Source: DTHT01 sp037444625
GTDB taxonomy: Bacteria > Acidobacteriota > Terriglobia > Bryobacterales > Bryobacteraceae
DNA: 64,000 nt
Assembly (NCBI GenBank): GCA_037444625.1
Contig: JBBIMA010000017.1
Coordinates: forward strand, 1-64,000
Direction: 5' to 3'
Shown piece by piece: positions 21,941-30,303 of this stretch. How positions within the stretch are numbered: the stretch's first letter is position 1; each line of letters opens with the position of its first letter. The notes beneath the pieces were generated by a model that was not told where the DNA came from, did no database searches, and was given only the letters and a program-made list of their open reading frames with translations. Position numbers and translations under genes: made by a program.

Positions 21941-22744
21941 ATGCCTGCCCGATGGAGGATGGCCGCGGCGCTCTGGGCGGCCTGCGCGGCGGCGCCCTCG
22001 GCCGAACTCCCGACCGCCGCTCTCGAGGCCTTCGAGCGCTACATCGCCGCGGCGGAAGCCCGCATCGAGCGCGAGAACCGGGCAGGCAAGGACTTCCTGT
22101 GGGTCACCGCTTCGGCCGAGCGCGAGCGACAGGCGCGCTCCGGAGGCATCCCCATCGCCCGCCGCGAGGCGGCCGAAGCGCCCGGCGCCCTGATCCACGA
22201 CTGGACCGGGGCCGTGTTTGTGCGCGGGACGACGCTCGAGCGCACGCTCGCCCTGGTCCAGGATTACGACCGGCACAAACAGATCTATCGGCCCGAGGTG
22301 GCCGATTCGAGGCTGCTGGCCCGCCAGGGCGATGAATTCCGCGTGTACCTCCGCCTTCTCAAGAAGAAGATCCTGACCGTAGTGTTGGACACCGAGCACG
22401 AAGTGAGCTACGTTCGCCAGGATCCGTGGCGCTGTTGGAGCCGCTCCCGATCCCTGCACATCGCCGAGGTGGTCCATCCGGGCGAGGCGGGGCAGAGGCA
22501 ATTGCCGCCCGGGCAGGACCACGGCTTTCTCTGGCGGCTGAACTCCTATTGGCGTTTCCAGCAGGAGCAGGCCGGGGTGTGGGTGGAGTGCCGCGCCATC
22601 TCGCTGACCCGTGACGTCCCGGCCGGTCTGGGCTGGCTGATCGAGCCGTTGATCCGCAGCCTGCCGCGCGAATCCCTGCTGCACACCCTGGAGGCCACCC
22701 GCGCCGCGCTCGAGCCGCGCTCAGGCCGGGATCGGTATCCCTAG
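21941..22744 (+). CDS. Exported SRPBCC/START-like protein of unknown function
   Basis: The 267-residue protein has a short signal peptide (ends AAPSAE). The rest reads as one helix-grip domain: a long N-terminal helix (FERYIAAAEARIERENRAGKD), a central LERTLALVQDYDRHKQIY typical of START/SRPBCC proteins, beta strands around FRVYLRLLKKKILTVVLDTEH, and a C-terminal helix. No catalytic motif is visible. GGAGG directly abuts the ATG. It is the last gene of the uvrA-led plus-strand run. Confidence 0.7.
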   Translation: MPARWRMAAALWAACAAAPSAELPTAALEAFERYIAAAEARIERENRAGKDFLWVTASAERERQARSGGIPIARREAAEAPGALIHDWTGAVFVRGTTLERTLALVQDYDRHKQIYRPEVADSRLLARQGDEFRVYLRLLKKKILTVVLDTEHEVSYVRQDPWRCWSRSRSLHIAEVVHPGEAGQRQLPPGQDHGFLWRLNSYWRFQQEQAGVWVECRAISLTRDVPAGLGWLIEPLIRSLPRESLLHTLEATRAALEPRSGRDRYP

Positions 22745-22750
22745 CGGGAG

Positions 22751-22939
22751 TTTACTCGGACGAGGGCGTTCGGGCCGACGTATCACTGGACCGACAGCAA
22801 GATTCGCGTCCATGCCTTCCACCGCCTGCCGGCAATCTCGCTGCTGCGGTGCCTGCACCGGAAACCTCAGGCAGCTTGAGCCGGCTTGTCGCTGGAGCAG
22901 ATGATCGGGGAGCTCCGCCAAGTCCGGCAGTTCGCTATT
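22751..22939 (+). mobile_element. IS1634-like transposase relic with in-frame stop
   Basis: The plus-strand frame reads PTYHWTDSKIRVHAFHR, matching the HWTDxKIRVHxF signature near the C-terminus of IS1634/IS4-like DDE transposases. It continues with leucine-rich sequence, a TGA stop at 22877-22879, then LSLEQMIGELRQVRQFAI in the same frame, which resembles the conserved end of the same proteins. Only the C-terminal end survives, there is no start codon, and terminal inverted repeats were not found. It is a dead remnant. Confidence 0.7.
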
Positions 22940-23356
22940 GGACGCACCCGCGTTCGATATCGGCCGTCATGGGTGCCGCCCTCAACAGCCCAAGTGTCCG
23001 GACTGCCCGCTGGGCGCGGTCTGCCCTCGGGTAGGCGTTCGCCTCTAAGAGATTTCCCCAATCGGGTTACGGGACACGATTGCGGCGTGGCCCGTATGTG
23101 GAATTACTCTCCATCCCGGCGGTCTCCTTTTTGAGTGCCAAAATGGCGTGGAACTCGTCCGCAGCGATCTCATCGGGGAAGACCTTCACGCCTAGCTTGA
23201 GTGCCGCTGGCGTCCTCTCTGCAACATCTGTTTATAGGAGAATCACGGGGATGGTCTACCAGGGCCCCGTCCGCGTTCAAATCAACGGCGAGATAGTTTC
23301 TCATGGCCGCCGGCGTCGTAGTATGGCGGAGCCGCCGGCCTCCTTGGGGTGGTTGC
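22940..23356. other. Low-coding spacer with eroded minus-strand fragments
   Basis: This ~415-base stretch has no gene with a convincing start and codon use. On the minus strand, 23231 down to 23104 reads KLGVKVFPDEIAADEFHAIL then LALKKETAGM, which looks protein-like but follows directly after a TAA stop. A different frame starts at ATG 23304 (MRNYLAVDLNADGALVDH). Together they may be one frameshifted dead gene. I cannot name the family. The lower GC and mixed frames fit debris beside the transposase relic. Confidence 0.4.
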
Positions 23357-24592
23357 TCAGCCGATCACGGGTCGCAGGTCCACGAGGTACATCTGCCGAC
23401 CGCCCCCGCCGGCCGAGTCCACCGTCACGAAACGGCCGTCGGGACTCAAGCGCGGGTGCAAATCGCAGCGCCACTCGCCGGCATACTCGGGAGGAGAGTA
23501 AAACCTGGCTAGAGGAACCCGCCGGCCGCCGGCCGTGTCGTAGAGATACAGATCCTGGAAGCGCTCCTTGTCCGGGTAAGTGTCGTTCAGGATCCAGCGA
23601 TTGTTCGGTAAGTAACTGCAATGGCCGTCACGGGTCATCACGTCCGGACCCACGGGCTCGGCACGATCGCTCTGGTCCTCGAAAAGGTAAAACTTGCCGC
23701 CCAAGGGCGGGCGGTTGGCCCAGGAAAGGATATGCCGGGCATCCCGCCAGATGAAATGGGAAACGCCGCCGAAGCCGTCCGCCAGGTGAAGATTCTTGCC
23801 GTCCGGATCGGCTGTGAACATGCGGGTGAAAAAGCGGTTGCCGGCAACGCCTCCCTTCCAGCGGTGCAGGAAGATAAAACGCCGGCCGTCGGGGGATACG
23901 AGCAAGTGGTTGAACCAGTGGGTGGCGCCGGTCCAATCCGGTTGCGGATAGGGCGGCGGGCTGGGTGTGGCGACGACTTGGGCGATCGAGATGATGAGTC
24001 GCGTCCGGCCCGTACGCAGGTCAACGCGCCATATGCCGGCATCTTCCGGCGCCGGCGCATCGCGATTGGGATCCGGGATACCGTTGTAGCCGTAGCCGGG
24101 GCGAGTGTGGGCCAGCCGGCGAAAATCGGTAGTGACGGCCCAGCGCCCGTCCGGACTCAGGGCATAAACAGGGGCCGGCAACGTGCGCTTGCGCCCCGAG
24201 CGCACGTCCAGGATGACCGAAACGTAGCGGTCGCCCTGCCGGTCGTTGTAAATCACTTCGCGATCCGAGCCCGGCAGCCATTGCAGCATCGCGCCCTGCT
24301 GCCAGTTCCAGGCGCGCGTTTCCGCCAGCGGAATCCAGCGATCCCCCTCCTCGAGATCAATCATTCCGAGTCGCACTCGATCCTCCGGGCGCGGCGAGCG
24401 ATGCTCGAAATCCGCCTCCATCCCGAGCACGTAGCGCCCGCGGGGATCGAACTGGCGCTTGTCGTAATAGCCGAACCAGTGGAACCTGGGGCCCTTGGTG
24501 ATCGCTCGTACGGGGACTTGGGAAGACCACAGAGCGCGCGCGGCCAGGCCGCTAAGAAAACACCGCCGGCTCAAGCTGCATCGGAGCGGCAT
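23357..24592 (-). CDS. Secreted TolB-type beta-propeller protein (oligogalacturonide-lyase-like fold)
   Basis: The 411-residue protein has a twin-arginine-like N-terminus (LSRRCFLSGLAARAL). Repeated propeller blades follow, including FDPRGRYVLGMEAD, ALSPDGRWAVTTDF, LLVSPDGRRFIFLHRW and LSPDGRFVTVDSAGG. HWFNHLLVSPDG and NDTYPDKERFQDLYLYD recall the seven-bladed oligogalacturonide lyase family, but I cannot confirm its catalytic residues. GAGGAG lies about eight bases upstream of ATG. It stands alone between two eroded regions. Confidence 0.65.
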   Translation of the reverse strand: MPLRCSLSRRCFLSGLAARALWSSQVPVRAITKGPRFHWFGYYDKRQFDPRGRYVLGMEADFEHRSPRPEDRVRLGMIDLEEGDRWIPLAETRAWNWQQGAMLQWLPGSDREVIYNDRQGDRYVSVILDVRSGRKRTLPAPVYALSPDGRWAVTTDFRRLAHTRPGYGYNGIPDPNRDAPAPEDAGIWRVDLRTGRTRLIISIAQVVATPSPPPYPQPDWTGATHWFNHLLVSPDGRRFIFLHRWKGGVAGNRFFTRMFTADPDGKNLHLADGFGGVSHFIWRDARHILSWANRPPLGGKFYLFEDQSDRAEPVGPDVMTRDGHCSYLPNNRWILNDTYPDKERFQDLYLYDTAGGRRVPLARFYSPPEYAGEWRCDLHPRLSPDGRFVTVDSAGGGGRQMYLVDLRPVIG

Positions 24593-24620
24593 GTTCTGGT
24601 CTCCTCAGCATCGCTCACTG

Positions 24621-24626
24621 TACAAT
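24621..24626 (+). promoter_or_regulatory. -10 box (TACAAT) before the truncated Tat gene
   Basis: TACAAT is followed by nine bases and then ATG 24636, the leaderless-type spacing seen elsewhere in the window. It suggests that the truncated gene had a working promoter. Confidence 0.35.
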
Positions 24627-24635
24627 TACTACGCC

Positions 24636-24680
24636 ATGGCCGAACTGAGCCGTCGCGTGTTTCTAGTGTCCTGTAACTAA
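24636..24680 (+). pseudogene. 5' stump of a Tat-exported protein gene
   Basis: The 14-codon frame reads MAELSRRVFLVSCN then stop. The SRRVFL core is a typical twin-arginine start, and no hydrophobic stretch follows because the frame ends. The break lies at or near the CTAGTGTCCTG junction, after which the sequence changes character. I interpret it as the beginning of a larger gene removed by an insertion or deletion. Confidence 0.45.
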
Positions 24681-24878
24681 CGCCTCTTTGCAACGGCGGA
24701 CTTTCCGGAGAATCTGGGATGGGGTCGCCGTCCAAACAAACGGGCGCGCTCGCCGTATGAGACAGAAGACTGGCCGCTCGTCAGGGCCAACTCGACCGAG
24801 CGGGGAAACCCGCCGGCCGCCTGAGTCATTCTCGGCCCGCGCGGGATCCGCCGCTGGGCCGGCACGGCCCTTCGCCGC
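24681..24878. other. Non-coding or decayed segment
   Basis: No frame with a believable start and domain was found. Short frames on both strands (for example minus RARLFGRRPHPRFSG) have no recognised match. It lies between the truncated Tat stump and the end of the RraA-like gene and may be leftover mobile-element sequence. Confidence 0.3.
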
Positions 24879-25730
24879 TCACTTGAGGGTGGCGTCGGGC
24901 GCCTTGCCCGTCTTCTCGTACAGTTTGCGGCGTCCGGCCTTGTCGCCCTGGGCGATCTCGTGCGCGATCTTGAGGACTTCCTCCACGCGCTCCAGGGGCA
25001 CCACGACCACACCGTCGCCGTCGGCCACGATGATATCGCCGGGCCGCACCAGCACGCCGCCCACCACCACCGGAACGTTGATCGAGCCCGCCTCGATGCG
25101 CCCCGGACGGGTGCCTCCGCCCTGGTACTTGCTGTAGACGGGGATCCTTTGCAAGATCAGCTCGTCGGTGTCGCGGCAACTGCCGTTGGTCACTACGCCG
25201 GTCATGCCGCGCGAGTACCAGTTCAAGGCGTTGTTGGACCCGACGAAGCCCGTGTCCTCGATGCCCTGGGCGTCAATGACCACCGCGTGGCCGGGACGGA
25301 TCAGTTGCGCGAATGTCTCCGGCGCATAGGTCCGGTACCAGTGGCTGTGCCACTTCTGGAACTCTTCGTAGGGCATCTTGCCGGCGGCCGGCTTGTTGGT
25401 GGGAACGTACTGGTAAGTGATGGCCATTCCGTAGAAGCGGTGAGCCAGCTTGTCGGTCGTGTCCCGCCAGAGCGGGCGGATGGTCTTGTCCATCACGCCC
25501 CGGCCTTGCAAGCCGACGGCCTGCATGGCGTCAATCACATCCGTCGTGCGCAATCCCTCGAAGCGCTTCACCAAAGGCATGGGGTCCACCTCGGGCAGGC
25601 CCTTGTTGGGATAAAGGATCGTCCCCTGGCGGAGCTGCTCCGGCGTAAAGCTCCGGGGCTGGTCTTGCGCGAGAGCGCTCGCAGCGCAGGCGAGAATGGC
25701 GGCGGAAAACAGGAATGCCGTTGAGCTCAT
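24879..25730 (-). CDS. RraA-family protein, exported
   Basis: The 283-residue protein has a signal peptide (MSSTAFLFSAAILACAASALAQ). The RraA/HMG-aldolase-like domain then shows RTTDVIDAMQAVGLQGRG, PGHAVVIDAQG, GVVTNGSCRDTDEL (with the conserved Arg-Asp pair) and a VPVVVGGVLVRPGDIIVADGDGVVVVP ending, which is the family's VxPGDxVxxDxDGVxVVP motif. The fold includes aldolases and the RNase E inhibitor RraA; an exported member is more likely a small-molecule enzyme. The start is set by AAGGAGGT about six bases before ATG 25730. Confidence 0.85.
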   Translation of the reverse strand: MSSTAFLFSAAILACAASALAQDQPRSFTPEQLRQGTILYPNKGLPEVDPMPLVKRFEGLRTTDVIDAMQAVGLQGRGVMDKTIRPLWRDTTDKLAHRFYGMAITYQYVPTNKPAAGKMPYEEFQKWHSHWYRTYAPETFAQLIRPGHAVVIDAQGIEDTGFVGSNNALNWYSRGMTGVVTNGSCRDTDELILQRIPVYSKYQGGGTRPGRIEAGSINVPVVVGGVLVRPGDIIVADGDGVVVVPLERVEEVLKIAHEIAQGDKAGRRKLYEKTGKAPDATLK

Positions 25731-25846
25731 GGCGACCTCCTTAAGGTTCGGAAACTGACTTTCTACCACAGCAGCTTGCCGGCGTCCCGCGCCCGGCTCC
25801 GGCCTCCGGTTCACTCGCCTCCCGACCCTGCGCCGCAGGCCGGGCC

Positions 25847-27025
25847 GTGGACTACCATGGGGTGTTGGACCGCATGGTGGAGCAGGATCCCAGGCAGCTC
25901 GATATCGCCGAACTCAAGCGCCGCGCCCAGGCTTTCCAGCAGGTGCTGGACGCCGCCAGGCAAAGGATTGACCGCCGGGGCGCACGGATCGCCTGGTACC
26001 CCTACCGCTCCTTGAGCGGCTTGGAGATCCTCGACCGGGCTCTCACCGGCGAGCGCCGCCGCCTGCTCGCCCTGGCCGGCGACGACCCCGTCCTGGATGT
26101 GGGCTGCGGCGACGGCGAGCTGGCCTTCTTCCTCGAGTCGCTGGGTCTGACCGTACACGCGGTGGATTACCCCGAGACCAACTGCAACGGCATGCAGGGC
26201 GTGCGGGAACTCAAGCGCGAGCTGGGATCGAAGGTCGAGATCCTGGCCGCCGATCTGGATTCGCAGTTCGCGCTGCCGGGCCACCGCTACGGGCTGGCCT
26301 TCCTGCTGGGGGTGCTCTACCACCTCAAGAATCCCTTCTACGTGCTGGAAGCGCTGGCCGCCCGCGCGCTCTACTGCGTGCTGAGCACGCGCATCGCGCG
26401 CTTCGCCGGGGACCGGCGCACTCCCATCCGCGATCTGCCCGTGGCCTATCTGCTGGCCGAAGGCGAGGCCAATCAGGACTGGACTAACTACTGGGTCTTC
26501 TCCGAAGCCGGCCTGAAGCGCCTCCTCCAGCGCGCCGGCTGGCGCCTGGCTGACTTCCTCACGGTGGGCAACACCAGCGGCTCGGATCCCGCCAGTCGGG
26601 AAGGCGACGAACGGGCCTTCTGCCTGCTCGAGAGCGTTCCGGCCGAGACGGCCCGGCAGGCCGAGCTGCTCCGCGGCTGGCATGAGCTGGAGTACGGCTG
26701 CTGGCGCTGGACCGAGCGCCGGTTCGCCGCCGCCCTGCGCGCTCCGGCCAGGCCCGGCGCCAGACTGACGCTCCGCTTCTTCCTGCCCGAGCCGCTCATG
26801 GCCCGGCTCGGGCGGGTGTCGCTTTCGGCCACCGTCAACGGCCGGCCGCTCGAGCCGGAGACCTATACCCGGCCGGGCGAGCACCTGTTCGCGCGCCGCC
26901 TGCCGCCCGAGGTCCAAAGCGCCGGCCGCGTGCTCGCCGAGTTTGATCTGGACGCCGCCTTGCCGCCGGACGAAGACGACCCGCGCGAGCGCGGCATGAT
27001 CGTCTCCTCCATCAGCCTCGAGTGA
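25847..27025 (+). CDS. SAM-dependent class I methyltransferase, CmoB-like
   Basis: The 392-residue protein has the SAM-binding core near residues 80-170: VLDVGCGDGELAFFLESLG (motif I), HAVDYPETN (motif II), ILAADLD, and LLGVLYHLKNPFYVLEAL, the last being typical of the tRNA mo5U34 methyltransferase-like group. The last ~150 residues form an unrelated beta-rich domain (LTLRFFLPEPL, LSATVNGRPLEPETY). The target is unknown; glycan or lipid transfer is as likely as tRNA. The start is GTG 25847 or ATG 25874; neither has a good RBS. Confidence 0.75.
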   Translation: MDYHGVLDRMVEQDPRQLDIAELKRRAQAFQQVLDAARQRIDRRGARIAWYPYRSLSGLEILDRALTGERRRLLALAGDDPVLDVGCGDGELAFFLESLGLTVHAVDYPETNCNGMQGVRELKRELGSKVEILAADLDSQFALPGHRYGLAFLLGVLYHLKNPFYVLEALAARALYCVLSTRIARFAGDRRTPIRDLPVAYLLAEGEANQDWTNYWVFSEAGLKRLLQRAGWRLADFLTVGNTSGSDPASREGDERAFCLLESVPAETARQAELLRGWHELEYGCWRWTERRFAAALRAPARPGARLTLRFFLPEPLMARLGRVSLSATVNGRPLEPETYTRPGEHLFARRLPPEVQSAGRVLAEFDLDAALPPDEDDPRERGMIVSSISLE

Positions 27026-27034
27026 GGCAGGCGC

Positions 27035-29377
27035 CTACCGGTCCAGCCCGATGCGGCAGAGGTGTTCCTCCAGCGCCTTCTTCTCCTGCGGCAGGTAAGC
27101 GCGGTTGCGCCGCGTCAGCTCGTCGAAATCCACCTGATGGGCGTCGAACTCGGGACCGTCCACGCAGGCGAACCTCACCTTGCCTCCCACCGTGACCCGG
27201 CAGCCGCCGCACATGCCGGTGCCGTCCACCATGATGGGATTCAGGCTGGCGAAGGTGGGCACGCCCCATTGCCGCGTCAGCTCCGCCGCCGCCCGCATCA
27301 TGGGAATCGGCCCGATCACGTGAGCCGCGGCGGGCCCTTCCGGCTGCCCGGCGCGCCAGTGCCGCATCAAATCCACCACCGTGCCGTGGAAGCCGGAGGA
27401 ACCGTCGTCGGTGGCCCAGAGCAATTCGTCGGCGGCCTCCCGCAGCTCCTCCTCCAGGATGATCAGCGAAGCCGAGCGCGCCCCGCACAGCGCCGTCACG
27501 CGGTTGCCCGCCGCCCGGAAGGCCCGGGCCACCGGGAGCAGCTCGGCCACCCCCACTCCGCCGCCCACGCACAGCACGTGTCCGAGTTTCTCGATGGTGG
27601 CCGGCAAACCCAGCGGCCCCAGCACATCCGCCAGGCGATCGCCCGGCGCCAGCTCGGCCGTGATGCGCGAGGTCTTGCCCACGGCCTGCACCACGAGCAC
27701 GATGGCGCCCCGGCGGGCGTCGCCCTCCACCAGGGTCAGCGGGATGCGCTCGCTGTCCGGCCTGGGCCGCACGATCACGAACTGCCCCGGCTTCCAGCGG
27801 GCGGCGATGGCCGGAGCTTCGATCTCCAGCCAGGAAACATCGGGATTCAGCCGCCGCCGCGCCAGCACCGCGAAGGTGGCCGGCTTGAGGATGGCCGGCA
27901 GCCCGTCGGGGACCGGCCGCACCTCGGCCGCCGCTTGCTCGCGCAGGGCGCGGTCAATCGCTTCGGCCGCCGCCCGCCCGTCGCGCATGGCCAGAATGAC
28001 GGTTGAGCCGCCCCGCACCACGTCCCCGCCCGCATAGACCCGAGGCAGGCTGGTCCGGCCGCCGTCGTCCACCAGGATCTTGCCTCGCTTGGTCACCAGC
28101 TCGGGCGTGACCCGCTGGATGGTCGGGTTCGGGCTCTGCCCGATGGCCATCACCACCGTCTCCACCGGCATGCGGAACTCCGAGCCGGGCACGGGGATCG
28201 GAGCGGGCCGCCCGGATTCATCCGGCTCGCCCAACTTCATGCGGATGCACTCCAGCTCCCGGACGAAGCCGTTCTCGTCGCCGAAGATGCGCACCGGCAC
28301 CGCCAGGAATTCGAACCGCACGCCTTCCTCCTCGGCGTGCTCGACTTCTTCGGCCCGGGCGCGCAGCTCGGCCCGCCCGCGGCGGAACATGATGATGGAT
28401 TCGCTGCCCAGGCGGCGGGCCCAGCGAGCCGCGTCCATGGCCGAGTTGCCGCCGCCCACCACCACCGTGCGCGTCCCCACCCGCACCGGCGTGTCGCTGG
28501 CCGGAAACTGGTAGGCCTTCATCAGGTTGATGCGGGTGAGAAATTCGTTGGCGGTGTACACCCCGATCAGGTTCTCGCCCGGGATGCCCATCAGATGCGG
28601 CAGGCCCGCACCGGTGCCCAGGAACACCGCATCGAAGCCCGAATCGAACAGCTCCTGAAGCGTGCAGGTCTTCCCTACGATGAAGTCGGTGCGGAATTCC
28701 ACCCCCATGGCGCGCAGGTGGTCCAGCTCCTCCCGGATGATCTCCCGCGGCAGGCGGAAAGGCGGGATGCCGTAGGCCAGCACGCCCCCCAACTCGTGCA
28801 ACGCCTCCAGGATGGTGACCTTGTAGCCCTTGCGCACCAGATCGAAGGCCGCGATCAGCGAGGCCGGGCCGCTGCCCACCAGCGCCACCCGCAGGCCGTT
28901 GAAAGCCGGTACGGGCGGAAGCCGCGACTCGCCCGACTGCCGGTAATAATCGGCCGAGAAGCGCTCCAGGGCCCCGATGGCCACCGGTTCAAGCTTGGTC
29001 TTGGGGCTGCCCAGCAGGCATTCTTTCTCGCAGTACAGCTCCTTCTGGCAGACCCGCCCGCAGATGCCCGGGAACGGGCTCTGCTCGAAAATCTTGGCGG
29101 CCGCGCCGGCGTAGTCGCCCTCGACGATCCGCGCGATGAAGCTCTTGATGTCAATGTGCAGGGGGCAGGCGCCCACGCACTTGGGTTCCTTGCAATCCAG
29201 GCAGCGCAGCGCTTCGGCCCGGGCCTGCTCCAGCCAGAAGCCCAGGGCCACCTCCTCGCAGGTGGTCACCCGCTTGTGATCCTCCAGCAGCGGCATGCGC
29301 TGGCGAGGAGCCTTGGGAGTGCGCTTGATGCGCGGCGGGGCGGCGGAGACTCGCTCCGCGGTTTCCGGCATGTCCAT
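27035..29377 (-). CDS. Single-chain Nfn/Sud-type flavoprotein: GltD-like half fused to FNR/PyrK-like half
   Basis: The 780-residue protein fuses two subunits that are usually separate. Residues 1-480 are the GltD/NfnB-like half: two 4Fe-4S sets (C59, C62, C67, C71 and C106, C110, C116, C120), FAD motif VALVGSGPASL near 165, and NADP motif VVVGGGNSAMD. Residues about 505-780 are an FNR-like NfnA half: FAD-binding barrel, NAD site GGGVGVAELLPVARAF, and the iron-sulfur motif DGTGMCGGCRV...FACVDGPEF, which matches the Asp/3-Cys 2Fe-2S site of NfnA. The GltD half comes first, the reverse of the common FNR-first fusion. It may carry out ferredoxin:NADP transhydrogenation or sulfide/polysulfide redox in the cytoplasm. 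Confidence 0.88.
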   Translation of the reverse strand: MDMPETAERVSAAPPRIKRTPKAPRQRMPLLEDHKRVTTCEEVALGFWLEQARAEALRCLDCKEPKCVGACPLHIDIKSFIARIVEGDYAGAAAKIFEQSPFPGICGRVCQKELYCEKECLLGSPKTKLEPVAIGALERFSADYYRQSGESRLPPVPAFNGLRVALVGSGPASLIAAFDLVRKGYKVTILEALHELGGVLAYGIPPFRLPREIIREELDHLRAMGVEFRTDFIVGKTCTLQELFDSGFDAVFLGTGAGLPHLMGIPGENLIGVYTANEFLTRINLMKAYQFPASDTPVRVGTRTVVVGGGNSAMDAARWARRLGSESIIMFRRGRAELRARAEEVEHAEEEGVRFEFLAVPVRIFGDENGFVRELECIRMKLGEPDESGRPAPIPVPGSEFRMPVETVVMAIGQSPNPTIQRVTPELVTKRGKILVDDGGRTSLPRVYAGGDVVRGGSTVILAMRDGRAAAEAIDRALREQAAAEVRPVPDGLPAILKPATFAVLARRRLNPDVSWLEIEAPAIAARWKPGQFVIVRPRPDSERIPLTLVEGDARRGAIVLVVQAVGKTSRITAELAPGDRLADVLGPLGLPATIEKLGHVLCVGGGVGVAELLPVARAFRAAGNRVTALCGARSASLIILEEELREAADELLWATDDGSSGFHGTVVDLMRHWRAGQPEGPAAAHVIGPIPMMRAAAELTRQWGVPTFASLNPIMVDGTGMCGGCRVTVGGKVRFACVDGPEFDAHQVDFDELTRRNRAYLPQEKKALEEHLCRIGLDR

Positions 29378-29389
29378 AGTTGAAATTTC

Positions 29390-29395
29390 ATTGTA
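29390..29395 (-). promoter_or_regulatory. -10 box (TACAAT), near-leaderless
   Basis: TACAAT on the minus strand is followed by 12 bases and then ATG 29377, leaving about five untranslated bases and no RBS. Confidence 0.45.
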
Positions 29396-29435
29396 CCCGC
29401 GGCTCGGCCGCCCGCGCAGCGGCCGAGGCTCGGGC

Positions 29436-30170
29436 TCACACCGCCGCGGCCGCCCGCCCGGCCTCCAACTCCTCGGCGCGCGGGAACAGAATGTTGTTCT
29501 CCAGGTGAATGTGCCGGTGCAAGTCGGCTTCCAGTTGCTCGAGGCCCCGATAAAGAGCCTGCCAGGTGGCGCAGGCCTCCGCCGGCAGTGCGTATTGGCC
29601 GCTGAGCTGCCGCAGGCGCTCCAATGCCCCGGCGGCGTTATCGTGCTCGAAGCGCATCACCCGGATGGGATTGCGCACGCTGCCGAAAGGCGGCGGGGCC
29701 GGAACGCGCCCCTGGCCGGCGGCCGCTTCCATCTCCCGGATCGAGGGGAACAGGATCATCTCCTCCTTGTGCATGTGCCCGTAAAGCTCCTCCTCGAGCT
29801 CCAGGAAGACCTGCTGGAGCGCCCGCAGCGTCTCGCCGTGAGCGGCCCCGTGCGCCTCCAAGGTCTTGCCCAGGCGTTGCTCAAGCACCGGCAACTCGGC
29901 GCGCAAGTACTCGTGATGCCGGCTGAGGATGTGGTCTATCAACTCGGCCAGCGGGGCCTGCGTCCAGTCCCGGAACGCCTCCCCGGACGCCGCTCCCGCC
30001 GCCTCGATTTCCGCCGCCACGGCCTCCGGCGCCAGGCCGCGCTCCCGACATGCCTCGCCGAAGGGACGATCGCCCCCGCAGCAGTAGTCAATACCGAACT
30101 TCTCGAACACGCCGATGCTGGCCGGCTTCTCGGCGGCAATCCGGCCCACGGTCTTATCCACAGCGATCAT
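29436..30170 (-). CDS. ric: Iron-sulfur cluster repair di-iron protein (Ric/YtfE/ScdA)
   Basis: The 244-residue protein has the ScdA N-terminal domain (VGRIAAEKPASIGVFEKFG, then DYCCGG) and a hemerythrin-like four-helix domain. The metal ligands are visible as repeated His/Glu: DHILSRHHEYLR, GHMHKEEMILFP, RFEHDNAAGA and HRHIHLENNILFP. It repairs Fe-S clusters damaged by nitric oxide or oxidative stress. GGGAGGA is a good RBS upstream. It is divergent from the radical SAM gene, and a Crp/Fnr-type palindrome lies in the shared promoter region. It is adjacent to the Fe-S-rich Nfn-like protein. Confidence 0.93.
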   Translation of the reverse strand: MIAVDKTVGRIAAEKPASIGVFEKFGIDYCCGGDRPFGEACRERGLAPEAVAAEIEAAGAASGEAFRDWTQAPLAELIDHILSRHHEYLRAELPVLEQRLGKTLEAHGAAHGETLRALQQVFLELEEELYGHMHKEEMILFPSIREMEAAAGQGRVPAPPPFGSVRNPIRVMRFEHDNAAGALERLRQLSGQYALPAEACATWQALYRGLEQLEADLHRHIHLENNILFPRAEELEAGRAAAAV

Positions 30171-30265
30171 GGTTCCTCCCAGTACCCGGAAATGCAGAGG
30201 CGGCTCCGAGCGCCAAGCCGCGCCGCCCCTGCATCCTCAGGCTAACCCTCCCGGCCGCCGCCGTC

Positions 30266-30281
30266 TGTGACGGCGGTCACC
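30266..30281 (+). promoter_or_regulatory. Crp/Fnr-superfamily palindrome in the ric/radical-SAM divergent region
   Basis: TGTGA, six bases, TCACC; only the last base departs from a perfect TGTGA-N6-TCACA site. This shape fits Crp, HcpR or related NO/redox regulators. It sits 22 bases before the radical SAM start and about 95 bases before the ric start, so it could serve either gene. Confidence 0.5.
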
Positions 30282-30303
30282 GCCTGCGGAGAGCGGCCGC
30301 ATT

